Of a DNA stretch of 36,294 nt, positions 18,003 to 27,113 are shown piece after piece. The translations under genes were made by a program, and so were the position numbers. Positions within the stretch are counted from its first letter, which is position 1, and every line of letters begins with the position of its first letter. The DNA is from Planctomycetota bacterium. Its GTDB lineage: Bacteria; Planctomycetota; Brocadiia; Brocadiales; Bathyanammoxibiaceae. The notes under the pieces were generated by a model. It saw only the letters and a program-made list of their open reading frames with translations, was not told the DNA's origin and ran no database searches. Where the stretch lies: positions 1 to 36,294 of the forward strand of contig JAHFOV010000018.1 in the NCBI GenBank assembly GCA_023261505.1, given 5' to 3'.

Positions 18003-19121
18003 ATGAAAGAACAAGTCTTCAAAAGGAACTTGCTCGGCTTCTTTGTTATTATTTTTTTTGTCTTATATTCTACTGCCCTTTTTGGAGCCTCAGCCAAAAA
18101 TGTAATCCTTTTTATCGGCGACGGCATGGGGCAGGCTCAAGTCCTTGCTGCAAGGGTGTGTGCTTATGGGCCTGAAGGACGGTTGAATATGGAGCGTTTG
18201 GAACATTTCGGCTACGTTACAACCTACTCCAACAGTTCCTTTGTCACAGACTCCGCTGCGGCAGCCACTGCCATAGCTACGGGGCACAAGACTAGAAACA
18301 ATACCGTGGGACAAGGGGAATACGGGCAAGAATATGAGAGCATCCTGGAGCTAGCCAAGAAGATGGGGAAGGCCACAGGATTGGTAACTACCGCAGAGGT
18401 AACTCATGCTACACCTGCTGGCTTTGCCGCTCACGAGGCCAACAGGCATGAGGCTAAGGCTATAGCCCGGGATTACCTCAACGGCGCTCAGCCAGATGTA
18501 CTCTTTGGGGGTGGCGCTGGGGTCTGGACATCTAACCTTCTGGAAGAGGCCAAGAAACTGGATTACTCTGTTGTATTCACAAAAAAGGAGCTAGATACTT
18601 TAGACCCTTCCGGAGTGAAGAAAATCCTGGGGCTGTTTGCCAAGAGTCACATAGCATTTGCACTAGAAAGGGGTAACCAGGAACCTTCCCTGAAGGAAAT
18701 GACCTTGAAGGCCCTCGAAATTCTTCAGAGAGACCGCGATGGGTTTTTCCTGATGGTGGAGGGGGGCAGGATAGACCACGCTGGACACAGTAATGACTTC
18801 AGCCGGTTAATCCCTGAGGTACTGGATTTTGATGAGGCTATTAGAACGGTTATGTCAAAATTAGAGGCCAGCAAGGATACCCTCATGATAGTCACTGCTG
18901 ACCACGAGACAGGAGGACTAACAATTGTGGGCCCTCGCGGACACTTAGCCAGAAAGGGGGAGATGGTGGAGGTAAACTGGGCTACCAGGAATCATACAGG
19001 GGCGGATGTCCCTATATGGGCCCAGGGGCCGGGGGCTGAGTTCGTAAGAGGGAGGATGGACAATACGGAGGTCTTTAGTTTGATAGAGCGGGCCTTCGGA
19101 ATTTATGGAAAAGAAAATTGA
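18003..19121 (+). CDS. phoA: Alkaline phosphatase
   Basis: NVILFIGDGMGQAQVLAAR, VTDSAAAATAIATGHKT (nucleophile Ser), MVEGGRIDHAGHSND, VTADHETGG, H-rich C-terminal metal motif. Confidence 0.93.
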   Translation: MKEQVFKRNLLGFFVIIFFVLYSTALFGASAKNVILFIGDGMGQAQVLAARVCAYGPEGRLNMERLEHFGYVTTYSNSSFVTDSAAAATAIATGHKTRNNTVGQGEYGQEYESILELAKKMGKATGLVTTAEVTHATPAGFAAHEANRHEAKAIARDYLNGAQPDVLFGGGAGVWTSNLLEEAKKLDYSVVFTKKELDTLDPSGVKKILGLFAKSHIAFALERGNQEPSLKEMTLKALEILQRDRDGFFLMVEGGRIDHAGHSNDFSRLIPEVLDFDEAIRTVMSKLEASKDTLMIVTADHETGGLTIVGPRGHLARKGEMVEVNWATRNHTGADVPIWAQGPGAEFVRGRMDNTEVFSLIERAFGIYGKEN

Positions 19122-19353
19122 TTCGCCCTCTCCTTAAAGCTGGCACTAAGTTGTATTATTAAGATTAAAAATAATACTGTCTTTGTTCATATTCATGAAC
19201 GTTCCCTAGTCCAAATCACCTAACCCCTTACTCATGTTAGAGGCTATTGACAAGAGAAGGACTTAATGTTAAGTTGTTTCCACCTTCCTTTTAGTCCTGC
19301 AAAACTAAAACCTATAGGTAGGTCAATCGCGGCGGAATTGTTATTTTTTAATA

Positions 19354-20667
19354 ATGGACTCTTTAACCGTACTAAAGAAGAAAGTAAAGGATAGTCTAAG
19401 GTTTGCCTTTTTCGAGGGGGCGCCTGCTGGTATAGCCCTGGGGATGATGGATAGCTTTATTAACCCCTTAGCTGTTGCCCTTGGGTCCAGCAACATACAG
19501 ATAGGTGTACTGAATTCCTTGCCCAGGCTCTTTGTGTCTCTATCCCAGTTGAAGACGGCGGATTTAGTGGAAAGGCTTGGTTCAAGGAAGAAGTTGATTG
19601 TGCCCGCTGTGTTTTTGCATGCCCTTTCTTTTTTACCCATAGCCCTTACGGCCTTTTTCACAGGTAGTACTGCCCTTGCATTGCTATTTTTTGGGTACAT
19701 GTTGTGCATGGTTTCCACCAATTTTGCTGGCCCAGCCTGGGGGTCTATGATGTCTGACCTTGTACCGGTTAGAAGGAGGGGAAGCTATTTTGGCAGGCGT
19801 GATAGGCTACTGGGTTTTGTTTCCGTCACAAGCGTCTTTTTGGCAGGCTACTACTTAAACCTGAAAAAAGAGGAAGCTCTCTCTGGATTTTTTGTGCTAT
19901 TTTTAATAGCCGGGGTAGCGAGAGTAACTTCTGGTTATCTTTTGACCAAGATTTATGAACCTCCATTAAGGATTAAAGAAGAACACTATTTTTCCTTTCG
20001 GGACTTTTTAAGGCGTGCCCCGGAAGGCAACTTTGGACGCTATGTGGCCTTTGTGGCAGCTATACACTTTGCCGTCCTGATGTCTGCTCCTTTTTTTGCC
20101 GTATTCATGCTCAGGGAACTCGAGTTTTCTTATCTTACCTATTCAGTGCTAGTTACTGTGGCCCAAACGTTCGCCATCCTCTCCGGACCATTCTGGGGTA
20201 GATACGCTGACAGGGTGGGAAATTTAAAGGTCTTAAGGATTTGTTCGTCTATATTGCCCCTACTGCCTGCATTGTGGGTATTGTCTCAGGATGTTCGCTA
20301 TCTCTTTTTTGTGCAGATTTTAAGCGGAATAGCCTGGAGCGGATTCAACCTCTGCGCAGTAAATTTTGTTTACGAGTCTGCCATCCCAGAAAAACGGACC
20401 AGGTGTGTATCATATTACGGCGCAGTAACAGGTATAGCGGCCTTTGCAGGTCTCCTTTTAGGAGGTTTTCTAGCCAGCCATCTACCCCCTATAACGGGCT
20501 ATAGATTGTTATCACTGTTTTTACTTTCCGGAATCCTTAGGGCACTTGCAAGGGTTTTTCTCCTTACCAATGTGAAAGAAGTCAGGAGTCTAGAAGCACC
20601 TCCAAAACCAGAACCCAGGCAACTCTTGAGACTCGAGCCTAGCCTGGAGGAAGGGGCTTCGGGGTGA
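19354..20667 (+). CDS. Major facilitator superfamily transporter
   Basis: ~12 hydrophobic segments; GRYADRVGNLKVLRI loop motif. Confidence 0.85.
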   Translation: MDSLTVLKKKVKDSLRFAFFEGAPAGIALGMMDSFINPLAVALGSSNIQIGVLNSLPRLFVSLSQLKTADLVERLGSRKKLIVPAVFLHALSFLPIALTAFFTGSTALALLFFGYMLCMVSTNFAGPAWGSMMSDLVPVRRRGSYFGRRDRLLGFVSVTSVFLAGYYLNLKKEEALSGFFVLFLIAGVARVTSGYLLTKIYEPPLRIKEEHYFSFRDFLRRAPEGNFGRYVAFVAAIHFAVLMSAPFFAVFMLRELEFSYLTYSVLVTVAQTFAILSGPFWGRYADRVGNLKVLRICSSILPLLPALWVLSQDVRYLFFVQILSGIAWSGFNLCAVNFVYESAIPEKRTRCVSYYGAVTGIAAFAGLLLGGFLASHLPPITGYRLLSLFLLSGILRALARVFLLTNVKEVRSLEAPPKPEPRQLLRLEPSLEEGASG

Positions 20668-21899
20668 TAAAGGCCCTCCTTATCTTTCTAATTACCTACT
20701 TTATTATATCTGCACAGCGGATTAGCTGGTCTGCCTTTGGCGGATTGGATAGGCCAACAGGTGCCTTAATGGGGGCGGTACTAATGGTGAGTCTTGGGGT
20801 GATGACCATGGAAGAGGCCTACAGGGCCATTGACCTTAATACCATCGTTCTGCTGTTGGGAATGATGATAATCGTGGCCTATCTAAAGGTGGCTAATTTT
20901 TTTGAGTACCTTGCTTATATACTACTGAGTTGGTCCAAAAGCGCCACAGGGCTTCTATGTCTTGTGAGCCTCTCTAGTGCTGTATTTTCTGCCCTTTTTA
21001 TAAATGATACCATCTGCCTCCTTTTTACTCCGTTGCTCCTTTGTGCATTGAGTAAGACTAGTCTAAATCCTGTACCTTTTCTTATTGCACTTGCTACTTC
21101 TTCTAACATTGGTAGTGTCGTTACATTGACAGGTAACCCTCAGAATATGATTGTAGGGGTGCTTTCTGGTTGGCCCTATTGGAAGTACTTCTTGTACATG
21201 TTGCCTGTGGGTTGTTTAGCCCTGATATTAAATGTGGCTGTGATATATCTTTTTTTTCATAAGGACCTCTCCCAAAAAGAGCTTAATCATTTAGTCCTTT
21301 CCAAGCCCTTCATAGATGGGGACCTGATGACGAAACTTGTTCTAATCCTGATAGGCATCTTTTTGGGGTTCACTTTTTCAAAGAACCTGCCCCTTGTCTC
21401 CATTATGGGCGGTACGGCTGCCCTAATGTTATCAGGGGTAAAACCCTCTTATGCCCTGGAGAGGGTTAACTGGACACTTTTACTATTTTTTGCCTGCCTT
21501 TTTATAGTTGTCGCTGGCGTGAGGAAGGTAGGTTTGGTGGATATGCTTTACAGGCAAATGGAGCCCTTTATGGGTCAAACTCTCCACGGCCAGATAGTCG
21601 GTTTTAGCCTGTTTTCCGTTTTAGCCTCCAATCTTGTGTCAAATGTCCCTTACGTTATCCTGGCAAGCCAGTGGATGGACAGATTTTCTGAGCCTTCCGT
21701 TATGTGGCTAGTGCTAGCCATGTCCAGCACTTTTGCGGGGAACCTGACGGTTATAGGTTCCGTGGCAAATATGATTGTCCTTGAGCTCTCTAGGGAGACA
21801 GTTCACATAGGTTTCTTACAGTTCCTCAAGGTAGGGCTGACGGTGACCCTTCTTTCCGAAGCTGTGGGGGTGGCTATTACGATTCTTCTTCTTGGTTAG
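20664..21899 (+). CDS. ArsB/NhaD/CitT-type ion transporter (GTG start overlapping MFS stop)
   Basis: ~11 TM segments; 'NDTICLLFTPLLL', 'ATSSNIGSVVTLTGNPQNMIVG', 'LASNLVSNVPYVIL' are IT-superfamily motifs. Confidence 0.88.
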   Translation: MIKALLIFLITYFIISAQRISWSAFGGLDRPTGALMGAVLMVSLGVMTMEEAYRAIDLNTIVLLLGMMIIVAYLKVANFFEYLAYILLSWSKSATGLLCLVSLSSAVFSALFINDTICLLFTPLLLCALSKTSLNPVPFLIALATSSNIGSVVTLTGNPQNMIVGVLSGWPYWKYFLYMLPVGCLALILNVAVIYLFFHKDLSQKELNHLVLSKPFIDGDLMTKLVLILIGIFLGFTFSKNLPLVSIMGGTAALMLSGVKPSYALERVNWTLLLFFACLFIVVAGVRKVGLVDMLYRQMEPFMGQTLHGQIVGFSLFSVLASNLVSNVPYVILASQWMDRFSEPSVMWLVLAMSSTFAGNLTVIGSVANMIVLELSRETVHIGFLQFLKVGLTVTLLSEAVGVAITILLLG

Positions 21900-21950
21900 C
21901 TTTTAACAGAAAAAATTTAAGAACTTTTTGAATTGAACGTTTTATTTTTA

Positions 21951-21979
21951 TTGCTAATTTTTTTTAAAAACTATACAAT
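21951..21979 (+). promoter_or_regulatory. Candidate promoter for RRM protein gene, implying ~100-nt leader
   Basis: TTGCTA (21951-21956) - 17 nt - TACAAT (21974-21979). Confidence 0.35.
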
Positions 21980-22088
21980 GCTATCAAACACCAGTCGGAT
22001 ACTGATGTTTATCGCTTCAGGCGGGCCCGAAAGCTTATATGACTTTAGGGTATTTTAATGTAGATTTTTAAACGTTAAGGAAAGATAA

Positions 22089-22409
22089 ATGGGAAAAAAA
22101 CTGTATGTAGGGAATCTGGGAAGTTCGATTACCCGTGAGATGTTAGAAACCTTATTTAGTACAGTGGGGAAGGTAGAGTCCGTAAATGTAATTATGGATA
22201 AATACACCGGACAACCCAGGGGATTTGGATTTGTGGAGATGTCCAATAACCAGGAGGCACAGGAGGCCATAAACAAGCTAAATGGCCAGTCCCTGGGAGA
22301 CCGTACGATCACTGTAAATGAGGCCCGTGCTGAAGAGCGCAGAGGAGGCGGTGCTGGCGGGGCCAGGAGGGGTGGTTTTGGTGGAGGAGAGCGGAGAAGG
22401 CGGTATTAG
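22089..22409 (+). CDS. RRM-domain RNA-binding protein with C-terminal RGG-like tail
   Basis: KLYVGNLGSSITREMLETLFSTVGKVESV (RNP2), GQPRGFGFVEM (RNP1), RRGGGAGGARRGGFGGGERRRRY tail. Confidence 0.95.
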   Translation: MGKKLYVGNLGSSITREMLETLFSTVGKVESVNVIMDKYTGQPRGFGFVEMSNNQEAQEAINKLNGQSLGDRTITVNEARAEERRGGGAGGARRGGFGGGERRRRY

Positions 22410-22591
22410 AAACTACGCCTTTAGATTCTTAGCATAGATGAACCCGTAGATTAGGCTTTCGAATAGTCCTCTAAGTAAGCGCTTTTCAATAGGGTAGCGC
22501 AAGGGGCTTTGTGGGGGGGGAATTTTATCCTCTCGCTGACTTTTAACTCTTTGATAGCGTATTTTTAGGGGTGAAGGGTCTTACGTGGGAT

Positions 22592-22613
22592 TGTTGCGGC
22601 CATGGACGCAACA
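22592..22613. repeat. Short perfect hairpin TGTTGCG-GCCATGGA-CGCAACA
   Basis: 7-bp stem, 8-nt loop; in convergent intergenic region. Confidence 0.6.
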
Positions 22614-22622
22614 TACACGTAT

Positions 22623-23240
22623 TTACATTTCTGGGGGCTTCTTTTTTCCCATAGTAAGCTCTATTGCCTCAAGCCTGCTCTTGGTATCGTTTAGCTCTTT
22701 AGCATAATTCTTGTATTCTTGTTTTAAAGCCGCGACCTCATCAATAATGTAATTTTTGAGGCGTTCTTGGGCTTTGAAGGCCTCAGCTAAATTCATGTCA
22801 ACAAACCTCTTTGTGTCATCTATCTTGTTGGTTAAAGAGGTCAATTCTGTATCCTTGGTAGTGTACATTGATTCTTTTAAATAGGTTAACTTATTTTCCA
22901 TATCCTCTACCTGTTTTACCTTTTTTTCTAGCTCCGACCTTAGGTTAATTAGTTCTTCCTGTCCTATTTTTATGGATGGCTCTTTCTTCTCCCCTTCGAC
23001 AGAGTCCTGAAATACCGCGAGTTTTCTATTCATCGTTTCCAGAGACACACGTACATCTTTTATCTGTCCTTCCAGGGCAGCTTGTTTATTTTTTAGCTCC
23101 TCTTGACTTTTCACCGTACTGTTCAAGTCTTCCTGCAACCCCGTAGTTTCTCTTTTCACATACTCCTTTACCGACTCTTCGGAGGTACAGCCTATACAAA
23201 AACCGAAAAGAATGAACAATAACACCATTTTTCCTTGCAC
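22623..23240 (-). CDS. Coiled-coil putative lipoprotein
   Basis: LLFILFGFCIGCTSEES lipobox-like; long Glu/Lys-rich helical heptads. Confidence 0.75.
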   Translation of the reverse strand: MQGKMVLLFILFGFCIGCTSEESVKEYVKRETTGLQEDLNSTVKSQEELKNKQAALEGQIKDVRVSLETMNRKLAVFQDSVEGEKKEPSIKIGQEELINLRSELEKKVKQVEDMENKLTYLKESMYTTKDTELTSLTNKIDDTKRFVDMNLAEAFKAQERLKNYIIDEVAALKQEYKNYAKELNDTKSRLEAIELTMGKKKPPEM

Positions 23241-23329
23241 TTTTCCTCCTCAAAGAGAACTGGTTTAAAGATAAGCTTATCCTGACAGTAGGATTTAGTC
23301 AAGCAACGAGGTATAAAGGTCATCGGTAC

Positions 23330-24172
23330 TTACTCTTTTAGCATTTCTTTTAACTCAATGGCATTTCTCACAGCCCAACCATCGGCGTCATTATTAAAAT
23401 AAATATAAACGCTTCTTCCTTTATCTAGCCAATCTTTTATCCGCCTTGCATCCTGTTTGAGGAAAGCTTTGCTGTAACATCCAGAGTAAAGACCTCCCGG
23501 CCCGTGCCGCCTGAGGTAAGCAAAGCTAGCAGTTAAAGGTAAATCCTGGGGCATACAAGGCCAGTCTGCCTCACAAATGGCCATGTCTGCTTCCTTGAGT
23601 AATTCATAAATCTGCTCTTCCAGCCAACTTGGATCCCTGAACTCAAAGGCATGGCGATAGCCAGTATAAGGTTTAAGGGCTTTAATGAAGTCCCTCAACC
23701 TTTGAGCATCTTTTTTATATCTTGGAGGAAGTTGCCACAGGACTACAGAAAGTTTCTCTTTCAACAGGCGTGCCCTTTCAAAATATAACTTAAGAGGCGA
23801 CTGACAATCCTTTAACCTTTTTATATGCGTAATGAATCTGCTACCCTTCAGGGCAAAGGCAAAGCCTCTAGGGCTCCTTTTATACCATGATTTAAAGGCC
23901 TCCGCAGTAGGCAGGCGGTAAAAGGTCACGTTGAGTTCTACCGTATCAAAATATTCTGCATAATGCTCCAGCCATTTTCTTTGCGGCAGGTGTTCCGGAT
24001 AAAAAACTCCCCGTCCCCAATGGGGATACATAAACCCACTTGTGCCAGTAAAGGCTGTAAGTGTTTTTTGTGTTTTTTTTGGCAAATTTTTCAGTGATGC
24101 AGGGACAGGTCTTTTGTCCGCCTCAGGTGGACTGTATTTAATGCGAATTAACCAAACCTTAATCCTTAACAA
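23330..24172 (-). CDS. DUF72 family protein
   Basis: 'TGTSGFMYPHWGRGVFYPEHLPQRKWLEHYAEYFDTVELNVTFYRLPTAEAFKSWYKRSPRGFAFALKGSRFITH' and 'VYIYFNNDADGWAVRNAIELKEML' are typical of DUF72 (YecE-like). Confidence 0.93.
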   Translation of the reverse strand: MLRIKVWLIRIKYSPPEADKRPVPASLKNLPKKTQKTLTAFTGTSGFMYPHWGRGVFYPEHLPQRKWLEHYAEYFDTVELNVTFYRLPTAEAFKSWYKRSPRGFAFALKGSRFITHIKRLKDCQSPLKLYFERARLLKEKLSVVLWQLPPRYKKDAQRLRDFIKALKPYTGYRHAFEFRDPSWLEEQIYELLKEADMAICEADWPCMPQDLPLTASFAYLRRHGPGGLYSGCYSKAFLKQDARRIKDWLDKGRSVYIYFNNDADGWAVRNAIELKEMLKE

Positions 24173-24178
24173 CCCTTT

Positions 24179-26383
24179 TTACTTTAGCTTTTTCCTTAAC
24201 TCCTCAAGGTAGGCAGTATGCCTATTCAGATCCGGGTTCTTTGTCTGTTTATCTGTCTCTACCACCTTTTCCAATAACTCTACGGCCTCTTTAATCTCGC
24301 CATCTTTTTCAAGGATGGTGGCAATATTAATTAACGCTATGCCCTCTCCTGGCCTATCCCCCACCTCGCGTAGTATCCTCCTAGCCTCCTGGTAGTGCCT
24401 GAGTGCCTCAGTGTAATTACCCAAGTTGTCGTAGACCAGGCCGATATTATTGAGTGTGTTGCCCTCCGCTGCCCTATCCGCCACCTCATACAGTATCTTT
24501 AATGCCTCCTGGCAGTGCTTCAATGCCTCCGCGTAGTTACCCAGGCGCAGGTAAATTCCACAAATATTATTGAGTGTGTTACCCTCTCCAGTCCTATCCC
24601 CTATCTCATGTAGTATCCTCTTTGCCTCCTGGCAGTGCCTCAGTGCCTCCGTATAGTTACCGAGGCGTTGGTAGACTCCACCGATATTATTGAGTACGTT
24701 GCCCTCCCCTGTTCTATCCCCTCCCTCACGTAGTATCTTTCTTGCCTCCTGATAATACCTCATCGCCTCTGTGTAATTACCCGTGTGCCTATAGACCGCA
24801 CCAATGTTATTGAGTGCGTTGCCTTCTCCTTGTCTATCACCTGCCTTGTGTAATATTCTCCGTGCCTCCTGGAAGTGCTTAATTGCCTCTGGGTATTTGC
24901 CCAAGCGTCGGTAGACCAGGCCGATATTATTGAGTGTGGCGCCTTTGTCCTTTAGGTCTTTATAAGATTTAAGGCAATTAGAAAGGCACTCTAAGGCAGG
25001 TAGATATTCGCCTGCAGAATTGTACCTTTGTCCCAGGTCCGTGTTAACCCTGTAGCATTCCTCCCGGTCTTCAGAATAGATGAGTAGTGCGGCGTATATA
25101 TGGAGGGGTCTCGAGATAGTTTTAACCAGCTTTATCTCATCCGGATACTTCTGCTTTAACAGCGAAAGGATGTCCCTGGCTAACTCCTTTTTGACAGGAA
25201 GGGTGGTATCACTAAAAATAAAATCTTTTATGAGTTCATGTTTGAACCAATAGTCGCCTCCTCTCCTATCAAATATTCCTTTCCTTACGAGATTATCAAG
25301 GAGGTTATGGCAAGCTGTGATAGTCTTGTCTTTTGTGAGCTGAAAATAGTCTTCTATGCCACCAGGGAGAGGGGCGGACAAAAGGGAGAGGGTACGTGCA
25401 AGATTCTGGGACTCTTCTGGACAGCTTCTGAGTAGTTCAGCATAATATCCTTGCAGTTTAGATACCTCATTAGTTACCGCCTTTTCGTCAAAGTTTGACC
25501 TAACCCACTCGTAAATGATGAGGGTGTTACCACCTGTTTTATTTATTATTGTTTCAAGTTGGTTTCTGATAACTTCTGGGCCATAGAAAAGCCTTATTAA
25601 TTCCTGTATTTCTTGAATATTGAACCCAGGTATTTCTACCGATTTGGTGCCCAGTCTTTGAAGCTCTTGGCCATGCCTATGAAGGAAATCTATCCCTCTA
25701 GGGATTTCATCGTTAAGTCCAAAAATGAGGAAAAATTTTCTGGGTAGGTTTCGGGAAAGGTCTATCAGGAATTTTTGATAACTATCAGTCCCACTTTCTG
25801 CCTGGTCTACTATTATAAGGAATCGCTCCTCTTGCTGTGAGCAATCGGATACAGCCTGAAGGATTTTAAGGTAGATAGTGAACAGGGCTTTCCTATGTCC
25901 TATCACTTCTTCCAAACTGGATTTGGTTGACCATTCTTTGGAAACCTCTTTAAAGACCTCACTTAGCTCCTTTGAAGTGTTTCTGGTCTTTATATTTAAG
26001 TGTTCAGAGACAGAGGCTATGATGTCTCTAAATATGCCTGTGGCCAGCTCCCTCCAATTGAATAGGAGCCTCTCTTTAAAGAGGCTGGCTTTTGTATTTA
26101 AATCTTCCCTGGAGGATGGCATCCATTGGCCTAGTATCTGAGATAAGATTTCCAAAAAAAGGCGATTTGATTCTGACCCTCTTAGCACATAATAGCCTGT
26201 GCATAAGGCTGGGTAGCGTAGGTGCAGCTGTTCCTTAAGTTGTTCTATAAAAACACTTTTTCCTATCCCTTGAGGGCCTGAAATCTGAATAACGGCCCTT
26301 TGGCTTGAATCTAATATCTTCTGTATTTCTTCTAAGGGTTTCTTTCTGAGTACCAGTTTTGCTTCTCCTTCCACGTCAGTCAC
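24179..26383 (-). CDS. STAND/AAA-like ATPase with C-terminal KLC-type TPR array
   Basis: Walker A GPQGIGKS, Walker B-like FLIIVDQAES, then ~6-7 TPRs of 40 aa (YTEALRHYQEARRILREVGDRTGEGNTLNNIGGVYQRLGN). Confidence 0.85.
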   Translation of the reverse strand: MTDVEGEAKLVLRKKPLEEIQKILDSSQRAVIQISGPQGIGKSVFIEQLKEQLHLRYPALCTGYYVLRGSESNRLFLEILSQILGQWMPSSREDLNTKASLFKERLLFNWRELATGIFRDIIASVSEHLNIKTRNTSKELSEVFKEVSKEWSTKSSLEEVIGHRKALFTIYLKILQAVSDCSQQEERFLIIVDQAESGTDSYQKFLIDLSRNLPRKFFLIFGLNDEIPRGIDFLHRHGQELQRLGTKSVEIPGFNIQEIQELIRLFYGPEVIRNQLETIINKTGGNTLIIYEWVRSNFDEKAVTNEVSKLQGYYAELLRSCPEESQNLARTLSLLSAPLPGGIEDYFQLTKDKTITACHNLLDNLVRKGIFDRRGGDYWFKHELIKDFIFSDTTLPVKKELARDILSLLKQKYPDEIKLVKTISRPLHIYAALLIYSEDREECYRVNTDLGQRYNSAGEYLPALECLSNCLKSYKDLKDKGATLNNIGLVYRRLGKYPEAIKHFQEARRILHKAGDRQGEGNALNNIGAVYRHTGNYTEAMRYYQEARKILREGGDRTGEGNVLNNIGGVYQRLGNYTEALRHCQEAKRILHEIGDRTGEGNTLNNICGIYLRLGNYAEALKHCQEALKILYEVADRAAEGNTLNNIGLVYDNLGNYTEALRHYQEARRILREVGDRPGEGIALINIATILEKDGEIKEAVELLEKVVETDKQTKNPDLNRHTAYLEELRKKLK
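24340..24960 (-). repeat. ~120-bp tandem repeats encoding 40-aa TPR units
   Basis: Recurrent 'gccctc/ctcc..cctatcc.c...cctc..gtagtatc.t...gcctcctgg.agtgcct.a.tgcctc.g.gta.tt.cc.a...' with 120-bp period. Confidence 0.85.
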
Positions 26384-26638
26384 TCAATAACCACAATTGC
26401 CGGCCGGTAAAACAGCCGGTGGATATCATACACATTTAGCAACATTTCTGAAATGCAACACGATACCGTAGCTACATCCTTAGAAAATCCTTAATAAAGG
26501 AGGGCAGGTCGTTCATCAACCCTCGGTGGATCCAAACAATTTTTAGATGTTATTCACCCTCTCCCGGACCCTCCCCCATTCCTTCGGCTTCGCTCAGGAC
26601 AGGCAAGGGGGAGGGAACTTTTGGATTTGTCGTTCTGA

Positions 26639-26720
26639 GATGTAGCGTGCCAGCTTATCTGGCACGTTAGCTACGTCCATAACGTGCGACATCCGCCTGA
26701 GGCGGATCGCACGCTACATC
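26639..26720. repeat. Inverted-repeat intergenic element, 12-bp ends with internal hairpins
   Basis: GATGTAGCGTGC (26639-26650) / GCACGCTACATC (26709-26720); internal GCCAGcttatCTGGC and ATCCGCC-TGA-GGCGGAT. Confidence 0.75.
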
Positions 26721-26751
26721 CTGCGCCCTAGACCAGTCTCAAGTAAATTCT

Positions 26752-26866
26752 GCTGTCATTGCAAGGCTCTCCGTCCCGAAGCTGTCATTGCGAGGGCGGA
26801 GCCCGAAGCAATCTCTCGTCCTCTTAGGGGGAAATATGAGATTACTTCGCTTCGCTCGCAATGACA
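26752..26866. repeat. REP/MITE-like long imperfect palindrome with duplicated left arm
   Basis: TGTCATTGCGAGGGCGGAGCCCGAAGCAATCTC (26783-26815) vs GAGATTACTTCGCTTCGCTCGCAATGACA (26838-26866), reverse complementary; partial extra left arm TGTCATTGCAAGGCTCTCCGTCCCGAAGC just upstream. Confidence 0.8.
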
Positions 26867-27113
26867 TGCTCCCTCTAAAATTTCAGCTTTTTTTCTCTTA
26901 ATTTACTCTTTCTCCCTTGATTAACACATTCAGTTTCCCCTCCCTTGATGTTGCAAATCCGCCATTCTTCGGGCGGAGGAGGGGGAAGGTTGAAAATCCT
27001 GAAAGTCCGCCATTTGTTGGGAGGACGCCATCTTTTGGGCGGGGGGAGGATGACAAATAGTTCCCTGTTCCCTGTCTACAATCTACTTTCTACTGGCTAC
27101 TATTTCTAACCCC

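Noticed and set aside
24340-24960. Regular 120-bp repeats as CRISPR or satellite array
   Set aside because: They lie inside an open frame and encode 40-aa TPR units; no short palindromic repeat/unique spacer pattern.
26752-27050. Palindromic repeats as a CRISPR array
   Set aside because: Units are heterogeneous with no constant repeat/spacer length and no cas genes.
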